From: Planomonospora sp. ID82291
Lineage (GTDB): Bacteria > Actinomycetota > Actinomycetes > Streptosporangiales > Streptosporangiaceae
Direction of reading: 5' to 3'
Length of the DNA: 64,000 nt
NCBI RefSeq assembly: GCF_015711645.1
Contig: NZ_JABTEX010000004.1
Location: 124,001-188,000 of the forward strand
Positions 1-9,564 of the stretch are shown one piece after another (position 1 is the first letter of the stretch; every line of letters starts with the position of its first letter). A program made the translations under genes and the position numbers. The notes below the pieces were generated by a model. That model ran no database searches. It was not told the origin of the DNA and saw nothing but the letters and a program-made list of their open reading frames with translations.

Positions 1-161
1 ATGTGATCATCGATCGCAAGTGCGAGACCGTGCGCGTCTTCAGCGAGCCCGACGTCAACCGCTACACCCGGGAGAGCGTCAGCGCCTTCGGCAAGCCGTT
101 CACCCTCCCCGAGCCCATGCTGCTGACGATCGACACGGACGCCTACCCGGCCGCTTCCTGA
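1..161 (+). CDS. Uma2-type endonuclease-like protein, C-terminal end only (partial)
   Basis: The reading frame is open from position 3 to a TGA at 159-161 and gives about 52 residues; the start lies outside the window. The tail runs through a run of charged residues to LPEPMLLTIDTDA, which resembles the C-terminal end of the Uma2 protein encoded convergently next to it (LPGPVPLTIDPGT). On that resemblance I call it the end of another Uma2 (DUF820, PD-(D/E)XK-fold) protein. The catalytic part is not visible, so the assignment is tentative. Confidence 0.55.
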   Translation, partial: VIIDRKCETVRVFSEPDVNRYTRESVSAFGKPFTLPEPMLLTIDTDAYPAAS

Positions 162-201
162 GCCGTCTCCACCCGTGTGTGCGGTTGCGGAGCGGACGGC
201 T
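161..201. terminator. possible bidirectional terminator between convergent genes
   Basis: AGCCGTC at 161-167 pairs with GACGGCT at 195-201, with a second short TCC/GGA pairing inside. It sits exactly in the gap between two convergent Uma2 genes. The stem is short and there is no U tract, so support is weak. Confidence 0.35.
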
Positions 202-778
202 ATGCGAGCGTTCCGGGGTCGATGGTCAGGGGGACGGGGCCGGGCAGGGCGGCGGCGGTGCCGGGAGTGAGGGCGGCCGCCTGGCGGTAGAGATCGCCGT
301 CGAGCCGGTGGACGTCGATGACCAGGGTGTTCTGGTCGATGATCCAGTACCACTCGCACTTGGTTCGGGCGTAGCGGTTCATCTTGGTGAGCCGGTCGCG
401 GTTGGAGTTGGTGGACGTGACCTCCGCGAGGACCTCGATCTCGTGCGGTTCCACATAGAGGTCGCTGTCGGTGTCCCGGCGGAAGACGGCGACGTCGGGG
501 GCGAACACGGTGTCGGAGTTGAGGCGGTAGTTGACCGGTCCCTCCACGTCCAGCTCCAGGTCGTTGTCCCGGATGCACGCCTCGACGGCGTTGATGAGAC
601 GGCGGGCGATGCGCTGGTGGCGGATCGAGGGGGCGGGGGTCATGACGATGCAGCCGTCCTCGAGTTCGAAGCGGCGGCCGATGTCGCCGAAGTCGTGGTT
701 CATGAACTCATCCGCGCTCCAGTAGCGAGGAGGGCCGGGGAGCACCTCGCAGGGATCGGACTCATGCGCAACGGTCAT
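200..778 (-). CDS. Uma2 family (DUF820) endonuclease-like protein
   Basis: This 192-residue protein has the layout of the Uma2 family: an N-terminal YWSADEFMNHD segment, a glycine-poor ELEDGCIVMTPAPS strand, the PDVAVF motif and a later EVLAEVTS strand. The Asp of PDVA and the Glu of EVLAEV are expected to form a PD-(D/E)XK-type metal site. Uma2 genes are scattered in many actinobacterial and cyanobacterial genomes and their biological role is unknown. I start it at the ATG at 778 rather than the upstream GTG, because a TAGCGT -10 box lies 7 bases before that ATG. It converges with the partial Uma2 gene at the window edge; a third one occurs at 59194-59784. Confidence 0.85.
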   Translation of the reverse strand: MTVAHESDPCEVLPGPPRYWSADEFMNHDFGDIGRRFELEDGCIVMTPAPSIRHQRIARRLINAVEACIRDNDLELDVEGPVNYRLNSDTVFAPDVAVFRRDTDSDLYVEPHEIEVLAEVTSTNSNRDRLTKMNRYARTKCEWYWIIDQNTLVIDVHRLDGDLYRQAAALTPGTAAALPGPVPLTIDPGTLA

Positions 779-785
779 GCCCACC

Positions 786-791
786 ACGCTA
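786..791 (-). promoter_or_regulatory. -10 box for leaderless Uma2 transcript
   Basis: TAGCGT on the minus strand is followed by 7 bases and then the ATG at 778, so the expected transcription start coincides with the start codon. Confidence 0.5.
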
Positions 792-991
792 GCGGGGTTC
801 CCCGGTGCCTCAAAGCGTGATCGACCGAATGAGCAGCGGATTCACCGGTGGGAGACGGTCGTTCACCCGCCATGTCCTTCTCGGGCCGAGTGGTGTTCGG
901 AGAGGGCTCCAGGTGATCGGGGCGCTGGGCGGCCGCGATCTCCGTGCGTAGGGTGGGAACGGTGGATCACCTTCGAGGAGGGGCGTTCGCC

Positions 992-3010
992 ATGGGACCG
1001 GAGCCGCCTGGGACGTCGGGGAGCGGGGTGTCGTCGGACGCCTTCTCGGGGATCGACCCGGAGTCGATGGCGCGGTTCATCGCCTCGATGGAACGGGCCC
1101 GCGAGACGCTGGGCGCCGGGATCCCGCGGATCGTGAGCGCTCTGGAGGCCGTGGACGTGGACCGGAGCGCGGTGGCGCAGCTGCGTGAGGCCGAGGGGTG
1201 GGTGGCGGAGCAGCTGCCCGAGCTGCGCAGGCGCAACGATCTGATCAGGAAGGGCGAGCAGGCGGCGGACTGGGCGCCGGGGCTGGTCGCGTTCGACGAG
1301 GGGGCGTACGTGACGGCCGGGGAGGCGGCGGCGCAGGGACGCAGGCTCGCCGAGCGGTTCGCCGGGATGCGGCCCGAGATGGACAGCAACTACTCCAATC
1401 ACTACGACGAGCTGGGCGCCCTCCTCGACGAGCTCGCCGCGCGGCGGCACGACCCCGACTTCACCGCCGCGTTCCTCGCCGCCGCCGGTCTCGGGGGCGC
1501 GACGACCATCGTGGAGAAGCTCCGGCGGCACGGCCTGGAGACGACGTCCGCGCACCGCCGGGCGCTGGCCGAGGCGGTCAACACGGCGGTGACGAAGCGT
1601 CCCGACGCGCTCGGGGCGGAGTGGAGGCCGGAGAGCCTCGCGAGCCTTCCGGCGGGAGTGCTGGGAGTGCTGGTCGCCCGGGGCCGCTACTCCGGCCGGT
1701 GGCTGTCGGAACTGGTCCGCCCGCAGGTCGGCAAGGCCGTGGAGAGCGCCAGGGGCAGGGAGCACCGGCGCTGGGTGACCGGACTGACCCCGTTCCTGTC
1801 CGCGCTGGCGGACAATCCGGAGGTCGCCCGGGACCTGCTCAACGACCTGCCGCGCGAGGACCTCGTCGACCTGTTCTCCGAGCTGAACCGGTCCGTCTCG
1901 CGGGACTTCGACGTCCCGGTGGAGTTCGGCCGGATGCTCGCCGCCGGGGCGGGGGTCTTCGAGGAGCGCTCGCCGGACGCCGCCGCCGCGAAGTTCGCCT
2001 TCAACGTGATGACGACCATGGGGAGCCTCCGTACGCCGCCGGACATCCTGGCCGCCAGGAGTTCGTCCATGGAGGTCGCGGAGGGGACGCGGACCTTCCT
2101 GGCGATGATCGCCGGCGCCTATCCCGCCGAGATGATCGACGGGGCGCACCGCGGCGACGCCAACCGGACGAAGGGCAGCGCCTTCGCCGAGGGCGGCGGG
2201 ACCATGCCGGGCATCGAGCCGAAGTTCCGGCTGAGTCCCGACGACACCTACCTGTTCATGAAGACGTTCGCCGACACGGACGCGCGCCTGAAACCGTTCG
2301 AGGAGGGCATGGGCCGGTTCACCCGGGTGCTGCTGGACGACGCGCTGAGGAAGGACGCCGGCGGGGGGATCGAGAACCTCTCCCGGCTGTTCAGCGGGCT
2401 GGGCTACGTGTACGGCACGCAGCTCGCCGCCGCGGAGGAGGTGCGTAAAGGACTGGACGAGGCGGACCAGGCGCGCAACGACCGGTTGAAGCTGGCCTCG
2501 GACGCGCTCTTCGGGGTGGCGGGGGCGGCGGTGCCCGCGAAGGTGACGGAGCAGGCGCTCTGGATCACCTTCAGTCTCGGGGCCTCGGAGGGGCTGGGGG
2601 CTCTCGCCGAGATCGACGACACACGGGTGAAGGCGCTGGACGACAGGGAGCGCGTCGGCACACTGGGCCGGAGCCACTGGATCCTGCACGAGCTGCACCG
2701 GGCGGGGTTCGCCTACGCGGTGCCGCCGGACGCCCCGGAGTTCGCCGAACCGCCGATCACCGACGCCGAGGGGAAGATCCTCCCTTTCTCCACGCTCGTC
2801 GCCGACCCGGAGACCCTGAAGAACTTCAACAACTGGATGATCGCTAACGGGTCCGGTAGCTGGGACACCACCCAAGCGGCACAGGCAGCGGACGATCTCA
2901 GTGATTGGTTCAACGGCGCAAAGGAACAAGCCCAGCGGGAATCCGAGCATTACGAGAGATCTCAGAAGGTTACTCCAAGTCCAAGCAGTCAGTCTCCCCC
3001 AAAATCTTAA
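992..3010 (+). CDS. large protein of unknown function, DUF6571-like
   Basis: The product has 672 residues, no signal peptide and no clear membrane segment. I chose the ATG at 992 because GAGGAGGGG lies at 975-983; the longer frame from 944 lacks such a site. The N terminus (ESMARFIASMERARETLGAGIPRI) is helical and Gly-poor and recalls WXG100/ESX-type helical N termini. A central segment around DDTYLFMKTFADTDARL followed by FTRVLLDDAL is, from memory, typical of the DUF6571 family of actinobacterial proteins, but I cannot verify that. The last 20 residues are Ser/Pro-rich. It overlaps the 3' end of a convergent lipoprotein gene by 41 bases. The function is unknown; a role as a secretion substrate or toxin-like protein would be guesswork. 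Confidence 0.75.
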   Translation: MGPEPPGTSGSGVSSDAFSGIDPESMARFIASMERARETLGAGIPRIVSALEAVDVDRSAVAQLREAEGWVAEQLPELRRRNDLIRKGEQAADWAPGLVAFDEGAYVTAGEAAAQGRRLAERFAGMRPEMDSNYSNHYDELGALLDELAARRHDPDFTAAFLAAAGLGGATTIVEKLRRHGLETTSAHRRALAEAVNTAVTKRPDALGAEWRPESLASLPAGVLGVLVARGRYSGRWLSELVRPQVGKAVESARGREHRRWVTGLTPFLSALADNPEVARDLLNDLPREDLVDLFSELNRSVSRDFDVPVEFGRMLAAGAGVFEERSPDAAAAKFAFNVMTTMGSLRTPPDILAARSSSMEVAEGTRTFLAMIAGAYPAEMIDGAHRGDANRTKGSAFAEGGGTMPGIEPKFRLSPDDTYLFMKTFADTDARLKPFEEGMGRFTRVLLDDALRKDAGGGIENLSRLFSGLGYVYGTQLAAAEEVRKGLDEADQARNDRLKLASDALFGVAGAAVPAKVTEQALWITFSLGASEGLGALAEIDDTRVKALDDRERVGTLGRSHWILHELHRAGFAYAVPPDAPEFAEPPITDAEGKILPFSTLVADPETLKNFNNWMIANGSGSWDTTQAAQAADDLSDWFNGAKEQAQRESEHYERSQKVTPSPSSQSPPKS

Positions 3011-3485
3011 ATCGGGACTCCGGTGATGTCGTGGCAGTTATCTTGGTGTGTGCGGTCTGGTTTTCGAAGTCCTCTTTTGGGATACTGAGGTCGCTCTGTT
3101 TGGACTCATATCCATAATCATCGAGTTTGTATGTCAGCACACCTAGCGAGGCCGTGACGTCGCTCGACTTCAGTCCCATAGTTCCCGAGGCTTCATAGAC
3201 CCTCTTCGCTTTCCCCTCTCCGCAGGGAAGGCTTTTCCCGTTGGTGTCGTTGAGTTTGAAATTCTCGGCTCGTACGTGTTGAGCCATACGCTCGATGTCG
3301 GCTTTCAGTTTTACTGCTGCCTGGTTCACCGTGGGTTCTGCCTCTCCGCACGCTCCAACGGACAACCCGCACAGGATGATCGCGATGGCCGCAGGAGTCA
3401 AACGGGATGTGTGTGAGGGGCGTGGGGGAGTCACAGATTCTCCATTCGTGTCACTCTGATCCAATTTGATCGGATGACGATTCAT
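2970..3485 (-). CDS. lipoprotein of unknown function coupled to the TPR gene
   Basis: This 171-residue protein starts with a cytosolic stretch of about 28 residues, a hydrophobic segment (LTPAAIAIILCGL) and the lipobox LSVGAC, so it should be lipid-anchored outside the membrane. The mature part has one further Cys pair (LPCGEG and ETDCLD) that could form a disulfide. Its ATG at 3485 overlaps the TGA of the upstream TPR gene in a 4-base ATGA, so the two are very probably translated together. The end runs 41 bases into the convergent gene at 992-3010. Codon choice is less GC-biased than in its neighbours, which suggests recent acquisition or weak selection. No known family is recognised. Confidence 0.8.
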   Translation of the reverse strand: MNRHPIKLDQSDTNGESVTPPRPSHTSRLTPAAIAIILCGLSVGACGEAEPTVNQAAVKLKADIERMAQHVRAENFKLNDTNGKSLPCGEGKAKRVYEASGTMGLKSSDVTASLGVLTYKLDDYGYESKQSDLSIPKEDFENQTAHTKITATTSPESRFKILGETDCLDLE

Positions 3486-5185
3486 CTGGATGAATGATCG
3501 ATGATGGAAAGCGCTCGGAGGTGTTCGTCCAGGTCGCGGACGCGGCGGTTCTCGGCCCAAGGCTGGAGTTCGGCACGGGTCTGCCGGACAGCGTGGGCGA
3601 GTCTGGTGGAGCTGTGGGCGGTGACTATCTGGGCGGCCTTGCCGATCATCGCGGCGGCTTCGGGAATCTCGCGTTTCTGGACCAGCGCGGTGGCGTATCT
3701 CAGTTGCAGGATGCCGCGCTCCCGGAGAAGGCCGGAGTCCATTGTGGCGAGTCGTTGTTTCACCTCGGATATCGCCCGATCGGTCCGTTTGAGGTCGATC
3801 AGGCAGGACGTGCCATGCGCGGCGACGCAGTCCGGCGTGAGCCAGGAGAGGTGCTGCAGATCGGATCGGCCTCGGCTGCTGCCCGCCAGGTCGGTGGCGC
3901 GATCGAGAAGGCGGAGGGAGTTCTCGTCGCGCTTCACGGTGGAGAGCACCCGGGCCACCTGGATGGAGGTCGCCGCCTGCTGGAGGCGATTGCCGCTCTC
4001 TCTGGCCCACCCTTCGGCGGCGAAGGCGTGGTCCAATGCGATGGTGGGCTTCTTCTGGTGCAGTGCCATGTGGGCGAGCAGTCCGTGCAAGTGGGCGATG
4101 TGGGCGGGAGAGCGTAGTTCGTGGGCCGCTGCCAGTCCTTCGTGGTACCGGCGGGCGGCGCCCGTGTAGTCCATCAGGTCGAAACCGCTCCACCCGGCGA
4201 TGAGGGAGAGAGCCCAGTACAGACGCAGGAGGCGGTCGCGGAGGGCCGGGGTGAGGGAGGCCTGGGTGAGCAGGTCGGCGACCAGGGTGCGCTCGGCCTC
4301 GGCGGTCGGGAGGACCTGGGCGGGGCCGTGGGACTCGTCCATCGCCCAGAGCCGGGCGGTGAGCCGTTCCAGCAGGTCGAGCGCGCCGGGGTCGAGCGGG
4401 CCGCGCCGACGGGCGGCGGCGGCCAGGCGTTCCCGCTCGGGCGGGGTGAGGTGGCGGAGCAGGGCCAGCGCGGGCGTGCCGCCGAGGACGAGGGCCAGCT
4501 CGAACAACAGCTCGCGTCGTCTCACGTCGGCCTCCTCGGCGCTCAGTGCACGGAGCAGTTCGGCGCAGTCGGCGGGGCCCGGGGCCGGGACCCGTGCGCG
4601 GGCCGCCTCCGGCTCCATGCTGCCACGGATGCCGGGGACGGACACCTGTCCGCAGAAGGGGGATCCGGTGACGCCCGGGGAGCCGGTGGTCAGGGCGGTG
4701 CCCGGTGCGGTAGCCGGTACGGGGGGCGATGCGAGGGGCGGCGCGGTGCCCGGTGCGGGGGCCGGGCGGCGGCGGTGGTGCGGGTCCAGGTGGCGGTGGT
4801 CGGCGCGGTCGAGGAGGTCGCGGTCGCGCACGCCGTACGAGGCGTAGACCTCGGCGGTCAGCAGGCGGCGGGCGGTCGTCCGGTAGACGCGGGCGAAGAT
4901 CGCGATCGAGCGGGCGGGGGCGCGGCGGCCGGTCTGCGGCCAGGCCTCGTAGTCGTACAGCCGGGCCTCGCGCAGGCAGGCCGTGCCCGCCGGGTCGAGG
5001 TCGTTGTAGGCGGCCACCACGTCGGCGGCGGTGCGGCCGTGGGCGTAGCGGTACAGGCGCAGCGGGCTGACGGGGTGGTCCAGGGCCAGGACGTCGGCGA
5101 TCTGGTCGAAGGTGAACGACCGGGCGCGCAGCGCCTCGGCCCGCCGCCGGCAGTCGAGCAGGGTCCGGTAGCCCTCACCTGACAT
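3482..5185 (-). CDS. TPR-repeat regulator-like protein
   Basis: The product has 567 residues. The first 120 contain a helix-turn-helix-like region (FTFDQIADVLAL, then ARSIAIFARVYRTTARRLL) of the sort seen in actinobacterial XRE/TPR regulators. A Pro/Ala/Arg-rich linker of about 80 residues follows. The rest is helical, with TPR-like pairs such as HLHGLLAHMALHQKKPTIALDHAFAAEGWA and RVLSTVKRDENSLRLLDRATDLA. I start it at the ATG at 5185, which follows a GGAGGAGAGG site; the ORF could extend upstream to 5239 without such a site. It shares an ATGA overlap with the downstream lipoprotein gene. I infer a cytosolic sensor-regulator, but its ligand and targets cannot be read from sequence. Confidence 0.75.
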   Translation of the reverse strand: MSGEGYRTLLDCRRRAEALRARSFTFDQIADVLALDHPVSPLRLYRYAHGRTAADVVAAYNDLDPAGTACLREARLYDYEAWPQTGRRAPARSIAIFARVYRTTARRLLTAEVYASYGVRDRDLLDRADHRHLDPHHRRRPAPAPGTAPPLASPPVPATAPGTALTTGSPGVTGSPFCGQVSVPGIRGSMEPEAARARVPAPGPADCAELLRALSAEEADVRRRELLFELALVLGGTPALALLRHLTPPERERLAAAARRRGPLDPGALDLLERLTARLWAMDESHGPAQVLPTAEAERTLVADLLTQASLTPALRDRLLRLYWALSLIAGWSGFDLMDYTGAARRYHEGLAAAHELRSPAHIAHLHGLLAHMALHQKKPTIALDHAFAAEGWARESGNRLQQAATSIQVARVLSTVKRDENSLRLLDRATDLAGSSRGRSDLQHLSWLTPDCVAAHGTSCLIDLKRTDRAISEVKQRLATMDSGLLRERGILQLRYATALVQKREIPEAAAMIGKAAQIVTAHSSTRLAHAVRQTRAELQPWAENRRVRDLDEHLRALSIIDHSSR

Positions 5186-5489
5186 GGCCTCTCCTCCACC
5201 TCGATCTCCACGGATCGTATGCGAACGGTCACGGACCATGACGGCTCCGGCGGGAAGTGGGGATGTCCCGGTGGGCGGGGCGGCGTTCGCGCAGGTCGGG
5301 AGGGTGGGGATACGGGGTGGTCCGGGAGGGCGGAGTGGGGGGAGACGCGCCGGGCGGGAGGCGGCACCGTTGCGGAGGCGCTGATCATCGGGGCTTCGGA
5401 GGCAGGGAGGCCCCGATCACCCCGGCGTCCCCGAGTCCCCGGACCCGGCCGCGACCCGGCCGCGACCCGGCCACCGAAGAGGAGAGACG
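5186..5489. other. divergent intergenic region with short direct repeats
   Basis: This 304-base gap between the TPR gene and the ATPase gene holds the minus-strand TACGAT box and, at about 5442-5472, nearly three copies of an 11-base unit reading GACCCGGCCGC. Open frames here are shadows with no ribosome-binding site. Nothing else could be supported. Confidence 0.5.
5214..5219 (-). promoter_or_regulatory. possible -10 box for the TPR gene
   Basis: TACGAT on the minus strand lies 28 bases upstream of the ATG at 5185, leaving room for a short leader that carries the ribosome-binding site. No good -35 box was seen. Confidence 0.35.
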
Positions 5490-5942
5490 ATGCACGCTGC
5501 CCGTCACGACGTCCCCCCGGAGCTGATCGACGCGATGATCGGGCTCTTCCCCGGCGGGCTGACCTGGCGGCGGACCTTCCCCGGCCGGCCGGAGCAGGCG
5601 GCGCAGGCCCGGAGCTTCGTCGGGTTCCTGCTCGCCGACTCGCCGCGCCGCGCGGACGCCGAGCAGATCGTCGCCGAGCTCGCCGCCAACGCCGTCCGCC
5701 ACACGGACAGCGGCAGGCCGCACGGCACGTTCGTCGTGGAGCTCGGCCGTACGACCGCGGTGATCACGATCACCGTCCGCGACTGCGGCGGGGGAGGCGT
5801 CCCGGCCTTCGGGCGGCGCCCGGACGCGGCCGGCGAGAGCGGCCGGGGTCTGCTGCTGGTGGCCGCCCTGGCCGATCGGGCCGGCTGCCGGGGCGGGCGG
5901 GACACCGGTCACGCCGTCTGGGCCGAGCTCGGTCCGGAGTGA
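5490..5942 (+). CDS. RsbW-like ATP-binding protein (HATPase_c)
   Basis: This 150-residue protein has the histidine-kinase-type ATPase fold of anti-sigma factors such as RsbW and SpoIIAB. The N box is ELAANAVRHT (about residues 64-73), the G1 box is DCGGGGVP (about 102-109) and the G2 region is ESGRGLLLV (about 120-128). There is no phosphoacceptor domain or membrane segment. A GAGGAGA ribosome-binding site precedes the ATG. Many such stand-alone proteins occur in actinomycetes, and most are of unknown partner; no sigma factor or anti-anti-sigma gene is adjacent, so the target is unknown. Confidence 0.85.
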   Translation: MHAARHDVPPELIDAMIGLFPGGLTWRRTFPGRPEQAAQARSFVGFLLADSPRRADAEQIVAELAANAVRHTDSGRPHGTFVVELGRTTAVITITVRDCGGGGVPAFGRRPDAAGESGRGLLLVAALADRAGCRGGRDTGHAVWAELGPE

Positions 5943-6114
5943 CCGGCGCCCCCGGGTCCGTGCGGCCGGAGCGCCGACCGGGACGGGAACGGCGGGCCGG
6001 CCCCGCGGTGCGGGGACCGGTGTTTGATCGCCGGAGCCATGGGGAGAGGTTCACGCGCGGCGCGGCGGTGCGCCGTGCGGGACCACGGAGAGCGAGATGA
6101 CCAGGAGGTCGGGA

Positions 6115-6297
6115 ATGCTCGGAACATCGGCTCGGCGGACGGCGGCGGCCGCACTGGCGATGGCCGCCTTCACCGGACTGCTCGGCGGTTGCGGCGGCGG
6201 TGGCGAGGACGACGGGGACGGACCGGACGTGGTCGAGACCTCGGCGCCCGGCGTCGAGAACGACGGAGAGACGGACAACGACGGAGACGGCGACTGA
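6115..6297 (+). CDS. small acidic lipoprotein
   Basis: The product has 60 residues: a twin-Arg-like basic start, a hydrophobic segment and the lipobox LLGGC, followed by a Gly run and then a strongly acidic Asp/Glu/Asn tail. I prefer the ATG at 6115 because AGGAGG lies at 6103-6108; the ATG at 6097 is an alternative. A mature peptide of about 36 residues would be tethered outside the membrane. The acidic tail might bind cations. No family recognised. Confidence 0.6.
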   Translation: MLGTSARRTAAAALAMAAFTGLLGGCGGGGEDDGDGPDVVETSAPGVENDGETDNDGDGD

Positions 6298-6316
6298 CGT
6301 CGCGGGGCCGGGGGTG

Positions 6317-6349
6317 CCGCGCTCCCGGATGGGGCCTTCGGGAGCGCGG
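6317..6349 (+). terminator. rho-independent-like hairpin
   Basis: CCGCGCTCCCG at 6317-6327 pairs with CGGGAGCGCGG at 6339-6349 around an 11-base loop, 20 bases after the lipoprotein stop codon. There is no clear U tract, as is usual in high-GC genomes. Confidence 0.6.
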
Positions 6350-6389
6350 GAGAAGAAGGGATCGGGGCGAAGCGGGCCTTCGCCGGCGG

Positions 6390-6551
6390 TCAGCTCAGTA
6401 CGTTCGTGAAGAACAGGGCCAATCGGTCGGCCCCCTGGATGATGCCGTCGAAGACCCCGTTGACCGCTGACGCGGCCTCGGCGGGTCGGCTGAACAGATA
6501 AAAGGCCACGAACGCCACCGCTGCGTAGGTGGCGATCTTCTTGACCTGCAT
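6390..6551 (-). CDS. small membrane protein of 53 residues
   Basis: The sequence begins MQVKKIATYAAVAFVAFYL, a basic N terminus followed by one membrane-spanning helix, then an SRPAEAASAVNG segment that might be a signal-peptidase site and an amphipathic tail. The start at 6551 is fixed by a GGAGG site 6 bases upstream on the minus strand; an earlier ATG at 6572 lacks one. It has ordinary actinobacterial codon use. Similar short proteins are found in related actinomycetes as far as I recall; the function is unknown. Confidence 0.65.
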   Translation of the reverse strand: MQVKKIATYAAVAFVAFYLFSRPAEAASAVNGVFDGIIQGADRLALFFTNVLS

Positions 6552-6711
6552 GGGGGCCTCCTGCAGTTCCATTCCCAGCCGTATATACCCTGATTTTAAG
6601 GATCTCTGGCATCTTCGGCCCGGGTGGCTCCCGGATCTTGATGATCATACCTGGCGCGCCGGGGCGAGCCATGGCCGGATCACGGGATTGGCATGGTCGG
6701 TCCCCTCCCCG

Positions 6712-6822
6712 TCATGGTGCGGGTGAGCGCCGCCGTTGTCCAACCCGGAGTGCAAGGTATATCGGAAGGGCGACCGGCGGCAGCGGGATCGTGAAGATGG
6801 GGATCGGCGCCGTGGCCGGCAC
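6712..6822 (-). CDS. possible 36-residue hydrophobic peptide
   Basis: A GTG at 6822 follows GGGAG with a spacing of 5 and opens a frame with a hydrophobic, Pro-rich core (IFTIPLPPVALPIYLALRVG) and a basic tail. Third positions are GC-rich in the first half, but this fades towards the end. It lies downstream of the TIGR03085 gene on the same strand. The evidence is the ribosome-binding site and the membrane-like composition only; it may be chance. Confidence 0.3.
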   Translation of the reverse strand: MPATAPIPIFTIPLPPVALPIYLALRVGQRRRSPAP

Positions 6823-6899
6823 GCCCGCTCCCGGTCGCCGGGGCGGATCCGCCGGCCGCCGGTCGGCCCTCTCGCCCCCGGAACCGGGCGGGGGAGCGG

Positions 6900-7532
6900 T
6901 CAGACGCCCAGGGAGGCGTCCATCAGGCGGGCCACGGCGGCCTCGTCGCCGCTGAGCTCGACCCGGGCGTGGGCCTGCCGGCCGAAGCAGAACAGCAGCA
7001 GCTCGCTCGCCGGGCCGGTCACCTCGACCTTGGGCCCCTCCTTGGCGCCGCCGAGGGCGACGCCGCCGCCGATCCGGTGCAGGACGACGCCGACCGGGGC
7101 CTTGCGCAGGAACAGGCCCCGGCCCGCCCGGACCCGCTTCCAGAACAGCTCCTCCAGGTCGGCGGGGAGTCCGCGGGGCTCCCACACGCGCTGCGCCCGG
7201 CGCAGGTCCTCGTGGTGGACGAACATCTCGATGGTGTTGACGGCGGCGTCCATGCCGGGGACCAGCCCGTAGAGCCCGCCGGGGCCGGAGCGGACGAGCT
7301 CCACCAGCCCGTCGAAGCCGCGGTCGGCCTTGAGCGACTCCTGCACCCGGGCGGTGTACCCCGCCAGCGGGGACAGGGCGATGCCGGGGGCGGCGTCGAG
7401 GCGGCGCTCGCGCAGCACGAGGTGGGCGGCGAGGTCGAAGGCGGTCCAGCCCTCGCAGAGCGTGGGGGCGTCCGGGCCGAGCCGGGCGAGCAGGTCGCCG
7501 AGCTCGGCGCGTTCGGCGCGGGCGTGGTTCAT
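6900..7532 (-). CDS. TIGR03085 family metal-binding protein (DinB/MDMPI-like fold)
   Basis: This 210-residue protein starts with the family's typical helix (ARAERAELGDLLARLGPDAPTLCEGW) and contains the LAAHLVLRERR and IEMFVHHEDLRRAQ segments. Their histidines (about residues 37, 106 and 107) are likely metal ligands. The fold is related to mycothiol-dependent maleylpyruvate isomerase and DinB proteins, so a mycothiol-linked reaction is plausible but not shown. The ATG at 7532 lies 6 bases after a TAGGAT -10 box, so the mRNA is probably leaderless. Confidence 0.88.
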   Translation of the reverse strand: MNHARAERAELGDLLARLGPDAPTLCEGWTAFDLAAHLVLRERRLDAAPGIALSPLAGYTARVQESLKADRGFDGLVELVRSGPGGLYGLVPGMDAAVNTIEMFVHHEDLRRAQRVWEPRGLPADLEELFWKRVRAGRGLFLRKAPVGVVLHRIGGGVALGGAKEGPKVEVTGPASELLLFCFGRQAHARVELSGDEAAVARLMDASLGV

Positions 7533-7538
7533 GCTGTG

Positions 7539-7544
7539 ATCCTA
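7539..7544 (-). promoter_or_regulatory. -10 box for leaderless TIGR03085 transcript
   Basis: TAGGAT on the minus strand is separated by 6 bases from the ATG at 7532. Confidence 0.5.
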
Positions 7545-7680
7545 ACAAGGCCGTTGCACGGGCAACCGGTGGGGAGCCGCCCCGCCGATCATGGTGGGGC
7601 GGCCGCGGCGGGAATAACGTGTCGGTCCGAAGTGATACTCACATAGGTAACGACATCCCCGGCGAAAGGACACCCTCCGA

Positions 7681-9560
<1,880 letters not shown>

Positions 9561-9564
<4 letters not shown>

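Noticed and set aside
863-2950. 695-residue minus-strand frame opposite the unknown large gene
   Set aside because: It has no ribosome-binding site, has Arg/His/Pro-rich shadow composition, and the plus-strand frame has a proper start and normal codon bias. The sense gene has no firm family, so a small doubt remains.
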